A stretch of DNA of 64,000 nucleotides from Elusimicrobiota bacterium. Its GTDB lineage: Bacteria; Elusimicrobiota; Elusimicrobia; UBA1565; UBA9628. Position numbers and translations under genes: made by a program. Shown here in pieces: positions 19,001-25,024 of this stretch. Position 1 is the stretch's first letter; each line of letters opens with the position of its first letter. The notes below the pieces were generated by a model. That model saw only the letters and a program-made list of their open reading frames with translations. It ran no database searches and was not told the DNA's origin. The DNA lies in assembly GCA_016218545.1 (NCBI GenBank), contig JACRDQ010000018.1, forward strand, positions 62,001 to 126,000. The letters run 5' to 3'.

Positions 19001-21679
19001 CTCCTCGGTCTCGGTGTTGCTCGGGTCCACGCGGCGGCGGACCTGGTCCTTGAGGTCGGCCACGAGGTCCACGTACTCGCGGAACTGGTCCTTGAGCTTC
19101 GCGATCTTCTGGCGCGCCGCCCCGACGTCGCCCTCAGGCGCGCCGTCGCTGGCCAGGGCCCACGGCACGGTGACGTCCTGGGCCTTCTTGATGCGGTCGT
19201 AGAGTTTGGCCCTTTCCCTATAGAGGACCGCGTAGGAATCGCCGGCGTAGGCCGGATCCGAGGTCTGGATGCGGTCCTGCCAGAAGGGGATGAGGACCCC
19301 GTCGAGCAGGGTCTGCATGCGCTCGAGCATGCCCTTCAAGGTCGTCCCGACCAGGGAGCGCTTGCGGGCGATGAGGCTGGAGAGCTGGGAGGACGGGAAG
19401 CCGGCGTTGACGAAAGCGATGTCCATGTCCACGTCCTGGATCACGGCGCGCATGGCGTTGGTGGACTCCACGAACCGGGCCCTGGCCTTGGGCAGGATGT
19501 CGGTGATGGCCCGCTGGAGGATGTCGACCTTGCAGTCGGCCTCGATGGCGACGCCCACGGCGTCGGCCATGTACACGATGACCGTGGCCAGGGCGAGCTT
19601 GTCGACCTTGAGGTAGAAGCCTTCCTCGGTGTCCGGGAACTGCAGGCCCATGATCTGGTCGGCGTAGGACTCGAGCACGCCCCTGAGCTCGGACGGGGTC
19701 TTGCCGGAGAGAGCCGGCAGGGAGCCGCCCTGGGCGGCCATGCGGCGCGTGATCTCGTCGGCGCGGGCCGCCAGCTCGCTGATGAGGGCCTTGGCGCGGT
19801 CCGACTTGGCCCTGGTCTCGGCCTGCCAGACCACGAGGGACTCGGGCACGGAATCGCCGAAATCGTCCTCCACGCGCTTCTGGTTGCCGGAGCTGAGGTA
19901 ATCCTCCACGGTCTGGAGGATCTCTCGGTGGTCGTCGAGCATGTCGGACCAGTAGCGCTTGCGCTCATCGAGGATGGCCAGGGTCTGGGCCGCGGAGGGG
20001 GAGTGCACGCTCACGGAGGGGATGCCCGGGACCAGGATGACCATGACGCCCGCGAACTCGAGGGGCGCCTCGTCGATCTGGCGGACCGCGTCCTTGAGCT
20101 TGTCCAGGTAGCCCGCGACCTCTTTCGACTGCTCCTTGAGGTAGTCGAGGGAGACGTCGACGCCGTCGTCGGAGCCGGAGCCGCTGATGAGCTTGCGCTG
20201 GATGTCCGGCAGGGCGGCCAGGCGGCGCTCGTACTCGGCCTTGGCGCCGGCGCTCCGGCCCTTGTCCCGGGCGTCGATGAGCGCCAGGAGGGCCGGGATC
20301 GAGGTCTTGGCCTCGTCCATCCTGAGGACGTACCTGCCGATCTTGCGCGAGAGGCCGGCGAAATCGTCCTTGTTCTTGATGTCCTCGGCCACGGCCTCGT
20401 CCTGCTCCTTGAGCCACTCCTCCTTCCTCTTGCGCATCTCCTCGGAGATGACCGCGGAGCTGTCGTTGCTGCCGCGCTGCTCCGCGATCCGGTTGAGCTT
20501 CTTGTCGATGAGGTCGATCATGCCCGTGAGGGCAAGGTCTGCGGAGTTGAGGATGTTGAGGCTGTAGCTCAAGTCCATGACCATGGCCAGCCTGGCGAAA
20601 TTCTTGCGGAACTCGAGCATGTCCTTGCCGGAGCGCCGGTCGCGCAGGGCGCCGGAGCGGAGCTGCTCGGTCACGGCCATGGACCCGGCGGCCGCGTCGC
20701 GCGTCGCGACCTCGTCCTGGGCGGCCTGCTTGAGGCGGTCGACCCGGTCGAGGGCGGCCGCGATCTTCTTCTCGTTCTCGGTCAGGGGCCGGCTGGGCGC
20801 CGGGTCGGAGAGGGAGGGCTTGGGCGTCGTGAACTCGCCCATCAGGCGGCGCAGGGACGCGAGCGCCGCCTTTTTCAACTCTCCGGACTCCTTGAGGCCC
20901 GGGTCCGGGGTGCTCTCGCCGGAGAGCATGCCCTCGTAGCCCCTCAGGAGCTCGTCGAGCTTCCGGAGCTCCTCGGCGCGCTCCTTGGCCGCCGGGTCCA
21001 TGAGGTCCGTCCTCTGGGACAACCGCTCCTGGACCGCGGGGTCCGAGCGGGTCCTGCGGATCTCCTCGAGGAGCTCGGCGTCGGCCGCCGCGGGAGCCCG
21101 GCCCAGGCCCGAGGAAGGCCGCTCCCCGGACCCGGAGTTCCCGAGGACCGCGTCCTTGGGCATGGTCGCGGGGGAGATGGAAGAGAGCAGGGTCTCGACC
21201 CTGCCCTTGGCCACGGCCATGCCCGGATTGGGGTCGACCGGGGCCGCGAGGCCCGCGATGAGCGGAGCGCCGGGCTGGGACACGGCCTTCTGGAGCATGC
21301 GGCGCAGGACCGGGAGCGTCTCTAAGGCGGGAGAGAGGGTCTGGCGCGAGGGCACCGAGGTCTCGGCAAGCCCTGCCAGGGGGCCGGCCAGGATGCTCTC
21401 GACCCACTGGTCCACGGTCTTGTTCCCGCAAGCCTTCTGAAGCTCCTCGGCAGCGGCGAGCAGGTCCTTGACCTGGGGCCTGCTGTCCGGAGCGAGCAGC
21501 CGGTCGAGCTCATCGAGCAGGCCGAGCGCGGCAGGGGGGATGGCCTGAGCAGCGGGCCTGGGGAGAGGAGCGGCCAGGGCCGAGCAGACCAGCGGGGAGG
21601 GGCAGACCAAGCCGAAGACGACCCACACGGCAACGACCCGTGCGGCCATCCGACTGGCTCGGCGTGCCAAGCGGTGCAT
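10091..21679 (-). CDS. Giant envelope protein with TolC-like modules (3862 residues)
   Basis: One frame stays open for 11.6 kb. A signal peptide (MHRLARRASRM, hydrophobic core to about residue 37) directs export. Residues about 40-1300 are almost all charged alpha-helix of coiled-coil type. Residues about 1390-1720 alternate short amphipathic strands with turns, as in a beta-barrel. From about 1810 three successive segments (about 1810-2110, 2120-2430, 2690-2850) show the TolC/OEP plan, a strand such as GAGVSVRLPIYDPG between long helical hairpins rich in Ala, Arg and Glu. The C-terminal 350 residues are mixed. Adhesion, export or envelope scaffolding is possible, and none is shown. The ATG at 21679 follows a sigma-70 promoter. 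NIF3 and radical SAM genes follow in the same operon. Confidence 0.8.
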   Translation of the reverse strand: MHRLARRASRMAARVVAVWVVFGLVCPSPLVCSALAAPLPRPAAQAIPPAALGLLDELDRLLAPDSRPQVKDLLAAAEELQKACGNKTVDQWVESILAGPLAGLAETSVPSRQTLSPALETLPVLRRMLQKAVSQPGAPLIAGLAAPVDPNPGMAVAKGRVETLLSSISPATMPKDAVLGNSGSGERPSSGLGRAPAAADAELLEEIRRTRSDPAVQERLSQRTDLMDPAAKERAEELRKLDELLRGYEGMLSGESTPDPGLKESGELKKAALASLRRLMGEFTTPKPSLSDPAPSRPLTENEKKIAAALDRVDRLKQAAQDEVATRDAAAGSMAVTEQLRSGALRDRRSGKDMLEFRKNFARLAMVMDLSYSLNILNSADLALTGMIDLIDKKLNRIAEQRGSNDSSAVISEEMRKRKEEWLKEQDEAVAEDIKNKDDFAGLSRKIGRYVLRMDEAKTSIPALLALIDARDKGRSAGAKAEYERRLAALPDIQRKLISGSGSDDGVDVSLDYLKEQSKEVAGYLDKLKDAVRQIDEAPLEFAGVMVILVPGIPSVSVHSPSAAQTLAILDERKRYWSDMLDDHREILQTVEDYLSSGNQKRVEDDFGDSVPESLVVWQAETRAKSDRAKALISELAARADEITRRMAAQGGSLPALSGKTPSELRGVLESYADQIMGLQFPDTEEGFYLKVDKLALATVIVYMADAVGVAIEADCKVDILQRAITDILPKARARFVESTNAMRAVIQDVDMDIAFVNAGFPSSQLSSLIARKRSLVGTTLKGMLERMQTLLDGVLIPFWQDRIQTSDPAYAGDSYAVLYRERAKLYDRIKKAQDVTVPWALASDGAPEGDVGAARQKIAKLKDQFREYVDLVADLKDQVRRRVDPSNTETEEVYGEQAPYSFVVRISKYRQERNTRASDLNTRAGEINSILRQMDALSNGVHGLAARYSLPTNVTGEGGEWAVKLKQMGTDRVLQNMADAIRKIAEDAQAAAGGTDISVGGGDGTVPTGTQPPVDISNLLKLALFGLEACKRLVPTQNFNGNSYAESLARYLFADALVVTSEQYLNERIPLFGPFLDDAQTTLNALFSDFDADIAWVGGDLSNGLGVLGRKIPLYTRVRDIATRGSELFGMKQGWDNETYDTINTAFLYYDTMGEVYEYGNEALDKDADAAREMRDAVSGQREEIRKQKKTVVEWLSQLNSPEQSALDRVASNVSAVQEKTKAVVMANVDYKKAEELYASANKKLSETLTNLSREQGALFGLLESAGDLASLHPDLAPRVSEVVRQGTSWLAARPGGPQTIIIPRSGFSGFLDQLFSSFQPESSARDIAALREEILKNPMALTQLLPNSKMVQIGEGANGFYLVYQTEFSTPGGLETTNQVTFGNVLRLWNSNVSVSGHRFASPPSDMNAPFGDQGITVSIETLDGKNYVNYLDITFHKFIQDIPSDLSVKGQAQEARMMIFDDFALVAANNRLYFGAAGFADFALQDSADKPYYYGGSFKGSMKFTDVVSLNAEQQLLFAKDPRKFFQTVNLDFTRLDPDLDHDFIISGEGEEKDYSKTKVGVGLDLAQALKDKHTFKLDLYFARVAGTDDYNQDLMGATVLKGFDVGFGTVTAGAGAEYGTKYNTYSGSLSYAMPNNGLVFTATGRIVGDADTYFLEVKKKFGNNTEAFASYGSRYIGLNHRLTVGMNSTFTLGELWRAATKDAADTLTGSETLGGFNGKVEEFFKRDDPDNPVLGELKKVFDSDVGKKLLSLDIGRLSKDLAELRAAGAILDNTRVSAMIGFVTNPVSNETAERAATGGFQVGTRMEYSMTKSQAALIESKIASIYSESVKLQIRLLELAKAWQLALTDMVQTRWEAALALHMAELAPDATLKAEAKSLYIDAQARHRQAALRYNALTGRGPDDTVFFDLNPQDLDRMLGVLEKALAHPARLSALVTNLRELNLPKESFNLMDWIPWVEKLTFYVGVQLQDMLSSQILGAGVSVRLPIYDPGSKAADRSLLLQNDAVIHEMVQSLRNLSLRAQNEKSEAAAYDAQTDRFEGRGAALSQDVWDAIRAYRNGLIEQSQLWETVRRWRWTMTTRMTARTQAAMKSAWAVMDFSVAKGGEVPGVGWRGAMTQPHDLGESLALAQKNSLSVEALALRSQAARELVEASSGRFAKVSVDLNVGVNITAAGVAWIPAFGITGLGIFPIFNVDLRPEELETLTRQRHESEAGLYTRLGSKVSGDISLQLFEAYAAYKSLDEMVGIYERELIPELASGQGSSGSFALDKALSEVSELKAKRKQALSVVNYLMGRPLGMTLTMDESLDAALGKLSSSFEKDPPVDASLDVLRSRLAVARASEIVVDKNLKVQNIKIEPISLIGRSLGRLISALSGEGLASPEALALARYQTLSAESDLQAYEQGLSAARAKIAADLNRVERRMAELQGRTDARGRAELASLKSRLYSLKAMALYFGGVDASEARKGSDLPSSYTELQRRLADAYGREAFSRAEFSSARVTPADSPLEAQGNLRYYYLKQSLARAPIGQSLVEGWVEIRLRSASTPPEALIALANLQKERADALFQAEQSAARAKSEILLSRLSLYKGLLAGKLTGPAGDGVREKLSKDFAELAAHLGLGKDVTVEAALALIPEDGVAGAEDAARRYTEAVAALDLAHLKNTLFRQGLPAQLDASADPLLQLKSNLIAEKMSYKGFTPVATFGMFRGNWVSGFILEAPNPDQIQKGLENILTDALRKELEAQDRLRTLGLKLHQLMASVTDKVRLLDAERERLLLARRNLVGLIERRRFGMASEADVLAAAAEAAATHSDFIETISALQMDFAVLVTELEALGLGGDVRRPARLLPADGSAQVLERSAMEKLMSFVSERLLDEDFEAKLDGMLVGVPSRLREELKKNILEYRKSKTHDGWVRYDDFTPAEKLALLTKVDLQGRREKVEKSFQKVLDELARGQGPAWQKVMAFIGSDLEGQETAAAVVVTDGAQMRQALQQTFWSVVTPPLKVEAHYKTISSLSAQVDARRIKALEMYLAGAMRPEDYVTRDKALDEYVAALSAYDEAVLKAFASPEVSGSAEWSRALDSLFSLRRSSERRRDYLRYGRGILTIDAAIGLAEGRLTALRADPTDSREIQPAAESIAFLRSMRERWISKPSTIDSLLYVAPAEGGRPESWKDEPGLAWVTEKDLKSQKYAPRVVEAEGRRFLLPEGNLSRLSGTGSSRADMTAAEVLKAGGREIVAGADAENDRMAAAAKKASEIARRRQLDAALSGAELALAKDAYEGVGQLDGTITLEKLRSLEREGRVFYFDARPDAGGRRNSLHPIAALSKSPADLVIMVQAWGQNLPADKFPTLEDMQASSWKDAFEKVEFGAQGVQALIVEARDAETAARRSGWLSLKLESYAYAMQGETVVDVFATEAEYKKALEKAKDSAEPSSKWGFHKTSDLVLGLDESHRVVEAGDQGFALKLGDGTAVSALSAELLAAVSDSTGRVLKAYTSETELAKDARTWWLEDVSGQVYKRTDKDISPTHRMKRYIDPSTGETVSLGRPLLQRRVDEAEDESGDVGRWAYMPRNWGNIVMELPRGIVKVPVEMITGRDPNQEGYIGRVYMYQTEGGATRRYGVVGTVLRVIDIFELLPDPVDRYMDPSQFPDRVNNDGALLPGEWQHEKDPRTTDGKQDVHYGKGFLAREILWAVEDQRDSRGRILASFSGGVRRSFVESVRGRGQKYQGGSYTDSRIDHQQGMIPADAALRQVGASVGADGRGVVTARPDHIAVQRVTAEIEVRLGATQHEQRQQIYEAYLKLVEQRTQALASSPAASKADLGSAGAARAGVSAALKTALPSEGLPVPLPPLLPNLPLAAAGAR

Positions 21680-21731
21680 TATCTAATCAGTCTGCCCTGG
21701 AAACGGCCCCTGCACCAGGGTCACGGGGCCC

Positions 21732-21761
21732 ATTCTAGCATAGGTCCTTTATCATGGTCAA
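21732..21761 (-). promoter_or_regulatory. Sigma-70-type promoter of the giant gene
   Basis: On the minus strand TTGACC (21756-21761) and TAGAAT (21732-21737) are separated by 18 bp. Transcription should start near 21725, leaving a leader of about 45 nt before the ATG at 21679. Confidence 0.6.
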
Positions 21762-21825
21762 GTGCCTAACTTAAATATGTGATTCTCCGTCTGTGACTTG
21801 CCCATATGTGTCAGGCACCATTAAT
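21761..21825. repeat. Decayed inverted repeat with GTGCCT/AGGCAC ends
   Basis: An arm beginning AGTGCCTAAC faces a right arm ending TGTCAGGCACC, with a second matching ATATG/CATAT part inside. Mismatches and length differences make it look like an eroded copy of the hairpin class seen intact at 38520, 47987 and 52461. Confidence 0.4.
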
Positions 21826-21853
21826 TGATTATATTGATTCTCGTCGAGAGCGG

Positions 21854-21884
21854 TTGCGCTCAAGGCTGTTCATCTTGTTATAAT
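21854..21884 (+). promoter_or_regulatory. Extended -10 promoter now separated from its gene
   Basis: TGTTATAAT ends at 21884, and a weak TTGCGC lies at 21854-21859 (19-bp spacer). The -10 ends 7 nt before the left end of the MITE-like element. The gene at 22205 begins directly after the element's right end. Confidence 0.6.
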
Positions 21885-21891
21885 AGGCACC

Positions 21892-22204
21892 TAGGAGTGT
21901 GTCCGAGTAATAGCATGCGCCTGCGAAACCCGAGCCTGAGCCGGATGCGACAAGCGATGACCGAGCATGCCGAGGCATGTGAGGGCGGAGCGAGAAAGCA
22001 GCCGGCCAGGGGCGGGTTTCCCCGTTCTTCTAGGAGTTGCGCAAACGTGGCCTGCGCAACTCCTATTGGTAGGGGCCGCTCACCGTCGGGCTGCGCCTTC
22101 GTTGCTCGTCACTCCGATAGCTACGGCTATCGTCGTTCCTCGCGTCTCGGCTCGCTCCGACGGCGAGCGGCGCAGGCGCATGCTATTGCTCGGACACACT
22201 CCTA
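21892..22204. mobile_element. MITE-like non-autonomous element, 313 bp, 34-bp terminal inverted repeats
   Basis: The left end (21892-21925) and right end (22171-22204) are inverted copies over 34 bp with one mismatch, starting TAGGAGTGTGTCCGAG. The outermost bases are TA on both sides, as left by TA-targeting transposases (IS630/Tc1-mariner type). Internally, TAGGAGTTGCGCA at 22031-22043 pairs perfectly with 22053-22065, so the terminal word TAGGAGT is reused in a nested hairpin. A further small hairpin centres on TAGCTACGGCTA. No transposase-length frame is present. It ends at the base before the ATG at 22205. The transposase family is inferred from the TA ends only. Confidence 0.7.
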
Positions 22205-24976
22205 ATGCCGACCTCAGCCCTTTTCGCCGCCTTGCTGGCCTCGAGCCTGCGCGCCCAGACCGCATCCACCGCGAGCGTCGCGGTCCCGGAGCTCTCCACT
22301 GCGCCGGCCGCGGCCTTCGTGCGCCTGGCCCTCATCGAGCCCTCGCCCCACCGCCTGGCCGCCACGCTCGACTTGGCCCTCGAGCGCGTCATCAAAGAGA
22401 GGGGCCCCTCAGCCTCCCTGCTCGACACCGAGACCGTGCCGTGCGGCCACAGCGGCCGGGACTACCGCTTCCCGTTCCCGGCAGAGCCCGGCCAGGCCCT
22501 GGCCCTGGCCGGCCGCCTCGATTCCGAGGCCGAGACCGCCTTCGTCGTGCCCCCGGTCCCGTCCCTGATGAGGCGCCTCCTCGCGGCGGCCCAGGACCCC
22601 GCCACCTACCGCAGCCCATGGAGCGTCAGCTTCTCGTCGGGCCGGGCCGCCCTCTCCATCACCAGGGACCATTCGGGGTCGGCCGAGGCCTCCACGGCCT
22701 TCGGCGCCTGGCCCGCGTGGCAGCCCACCCTGGCCACGGTCTACCGCCTCGACTGGGAAGGGGCGGAAGTGCGGGTCTTCCTGACCGCCAAGCCCTACGG
22801 AGGCCTGGGGCGGCTGGCCGCGGCGCTCGAGGCCGAGGCCGCGCAGGCGCCCTTCATCGGCGTGGCCAGGGAAGGCGTCTTCGGCGGGGTGGGACTCAAG
22901 ACCAAGGGAGCGGAGCTGGCCTCCCTGCTCGAGCGGCTGGGCCTGAAGGCCTCGGGCGTGGGGTGCGAGGAGATCGCGGCCTTCAGCCAGGTTCAGGACT
23001 ACCGTCGCCGGTCCCCGGACGGGGTGCGCCTGCTCTCAGCCAACCTCGTCTACTCGAGCGCCCCGGCCCAGACCGTGTTCGACGACCACATGACCTTCGA
23101 GGAGGGGGGCTTGAAGGTCCTGCTGACCGCGGTCACGCCCCAGGGCTGCGCGAAGTTCCTCAAGGCCTCGGGCCTGGGGCACCTGAGCGTGGCCGACCCC
23201 GCGGCCAGCCTCGCGTCCCGGATGGCCTCCTGGCGCCGGACGCACGACGCCGTGGTCCTGCTGGCCGGGCCCGGGAGGGAGGCGCGGGCCCTGGAAGCCA
23301 AGACCCGCGGGGTGGACCTCATCCTCTCCGAGGACCGCGGCTCGGCGGACCTCTCCTTGGAGCCCGCCCAGCTCCAGGTCGAGCAGCGGGTGCGCCGCGG
23401 GTTCGACGCGCCCCTGCTCGTCATGAAGTCCTATCCGGCCTCCCTGGGGCTCCTCGAGTTCTCCCTGACCAGGGGCCCGCAGGGCGTCCGATGGAAGGCC
23501 GCGGAGCGCCATCTCAGGCTCGACGAGCGCTTCCCCGAGGCTCCGGGCCTGCCCTCCTTCGACCCCGCGGATTACGGGCTGGGGCCCTCCACCTCGCCGA
23601 CCCTCCTGCCCTCGGCAGCCGAGATCTTCCCGCAGGACTCCGGAGCGGCGTGGCCGAGGATCACGGCTCACGGGTTCTGGTCCATGGCCGCCTCCCTGGT
23701 CGCGGAGCATACCGGGTCGGAAGCCGCGCTGCTGAGGGCGACCCCCCTGGGCGTCGAGGTCGAGGGCGGAGCCAAGGAAGGCTTGCTGCGGCTGTGGCTC
23801 GGCGCGGACGATGCCGTGGTCGTGCGCCTGCCCGGCTCGCGGCTGCGTCCGCTCCTGGCCGAGGCCGAGGCGCAGACCAGGAGGGCCTTCGCGGGCCAGG
23901 CTCCGGGCGGAGCCGTGCCCCTGGCAGCCGGAGGCATCGGCCCGGGCGGCACGGTGCACGGCGACGCGCCGGCGGACCACGAGCTCTACCGCGTGGCGGT
24001 CTCGCGCGTGCTGCTCGACGTCCTGAACCTCAAGACCGAGGCCGAGCCCGAGCCCGCGGGCCCGGTCCAGGACATCGTCATCGCCGAGCTCAAGGAGCGC
24101 GCTGGCGCCCCGGCACAGGCCTACCGGGACTGGATGAAGGGCAGGCCCCTGGCCGACCGGGGCCTCTGGCGCGTGGACTTCAGGGACATCGGGCTCAACG
24201 TGCAGAGCACCCGCGTCATCCGGGACGACGCCTTCAGCGCCGTCCCCAACTCCCGCATCCAGGGCTACGACGAACTCCTCATCGGAGGCGTGCTCAAGGC
24301 CGACGCGGAGTATCTGCGCTCGCGCTACAAGTGGAAGAACACCGCCGAGGTCGAGTACGCGCGCAGCGCCGTGACCCGCCGCGGCGAGCCGCGCGTGGTC
24401 AACATCACGGCCAACAGCGTGCGCCTGCTCACCCTCGGGACCCGCCGCGCCGGAGGCATCGGAGCGGAGTGGTTCGCCCGCTCCTGGGGCCCCTCCTTGG
24501 GCGTGCAGTTCGACGGCCAGGTCGAGGCCGTGCCGGGACTCAGGCGCCGGGAGGTCTACAGCATGTTCCCGGGCGTCGAGTTCTACGACGGGTCGTGGAT
24601 CTCCTCGCTCGAGGTCTCCGGCAGCTTCCGCAGGGACCTCTCCCGCGACCCGCCCGACACCCAGTCGGGCCTGCGCTCGCGCCTGACCCTGCGCCACGAC
24701 GTGGGCACGGCGGGAGGCAGGCCCATCTCCATCCAGGGCGAGGCGCACGCGAGCTACTACTTCCTCACCGAGCGCGACCGGCCGCAGGACCTGCGCATGG
24801 AGGGAGGCGTCATCGCCAAGCTCCGCATCCCCGTCTACAAGCACCTGAGCATCGCGCCGTTCGTGGACCTCTATTGGTTCGGCCTGAAGGTGCGCCCGCT
24901 CTGGGGCTACAGCGCCGTGACCGGCGTCAGCATCGGCTTCTCGCGGCTCTGGAAGCCGCAGTTCGAACGATTCTAG
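22205..24976 (+). CDS. Degenerate 5'-nucleotidase-like protein fused to a C-terminal outer-membrane barrel
   Basis: The product is 923 residues. A weak signal peptide (MPTSALFAALLASSLRAQTA) lacks the usual N-terminal Lys/Arg. In the first 600 residues, HDAVVLLAGPG and GVDLILSEDRG resemble the metallophosphatase strands of UshA-type 5'-nucleotidases, but the metal-binding His residues (such as the GGHxH turn) are missing. AASLVAEHTGSEAALL followed by RLPGSRL resembles the 5'-nucleotidase C-terminal domain. From about 680 to the end, amphipathic strands alternate with polar loops, and the last residue is Phe, as in outer-membrane barrels. I infer a non-catalytic surface protein. The start codon abuts the MITE-like element. 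Confidence 0.65.
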   Translation: MPTSALFAALLASSLRAQTASTASVAVPELSTAPAAAFVRLALIEPSPHRLAATLDLALERVIKERGPSASLLDTETVPCGHSGRDYRFPFPAEPGQALALAGRLDSEAETAFVVPPVPSLMRRLLAAAQDPATYRSPWSVSFSSGRAALSITRDHSGSAEASTAFGAWPAWQPTLATVYRLDWEGAEVRVFLTAKPYGGLGRLAAALEAEAAQAPFIGVAREGVFGGVGLKTKGAELASLLERLGLKASGVGCEEIAAFSQVQDYRRRSPDGVRLLSANLVYSSAPAQTVFDDHMTFEEGGLKVLLTAVTPQGCAKFLKASGLGHLSVADPAASLASRMASWRRTHDAVVLLAGPGREARALEAKTRGVDLILSEDRGSADLSLEPAQLQVEQRVRRGFDAPLLVMKSYPASLGLLEFSLTRGPQGVRWKAAERHLRLDERFPEAPGLPSFDPADYGLGPSTSPTLLPSAAEIFPQDSGAAWPRITAHGFWSMAASLVAEHTGSEAALLRATPLGVEVEGGAKEGLLRLWLGADDAVVVRLPGSRLRPLLAEAEAQTRRAFAGQAPGGAVPLAAGGIGPGGTVHGDAPADHELYRVAVSRVLLDVLNLKTEAEPEPAGPVQDIVIAELKERAGAPAQAYRDWMKGRPLADRGLWRVDFRDIGLNVQSTRVIRDDAFSAVPNSRIQGYDELLIGGVLKADAEYLRSRYKWKNTAEVEYARSAVTRRGEPRVVNITANSVRLLTLGTRRAGGIGAEWFARSWGPSLGVQFDGQVEAVPGLRRREVYSMFPGVEFYDGSWISSLEVSGSFRRDLSRDPPDTQSGLRSRLTLRHDVGTAGGRPISIQGEAHASYYFLTERDRPQDLRMEGGVIAKLRIPVYKHLSIAPFVDLYWFGLKVRPLWGYSAVTGVSIGFSRLWKPQFERF

Positions 24977-24987
24977 TGGAAACGGCC

Positions 24988-25016
24988 TTGCAAATTTAAC
25001 ATGATTCAACTATCTT
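24988..25016 (+). promoter_or_regulatory. Promoter of the TPR protein gene
   Basis: TTGCAA (24988-24993) and TATCTT (25011-25016) are 17 bp apart. The -10 ends 8 nt before the ATG at 25025. This spacing decides the start in favour of 25025 rather than the ATG at 25001, which lies inside the promoter. Confidence 0.55.
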
Positions 25017-25024
25017 TTGAACCC

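Noticed and set aside
15041..21325. A 2094-residue open frame on the plus strand opposite the giant gene, and other long antisense frames, e.g. opposite groEL and dinG
   Set aside because: In DNA this GC-rich the frame antisense to a real gene is often stop-free. Composition is Gly/Arg/Leu/Val-skewed, no domains are recognisable, and the opposite strand has a signal peptide, motifs and normal codon use.
21892..22204. Small protein genes within the MITE-like element
   Set aside because: Frames there run across the inverted repeats and read alike from both ends (for example GVCPSNSMRLR), as expected for repeat DNA, not genes.
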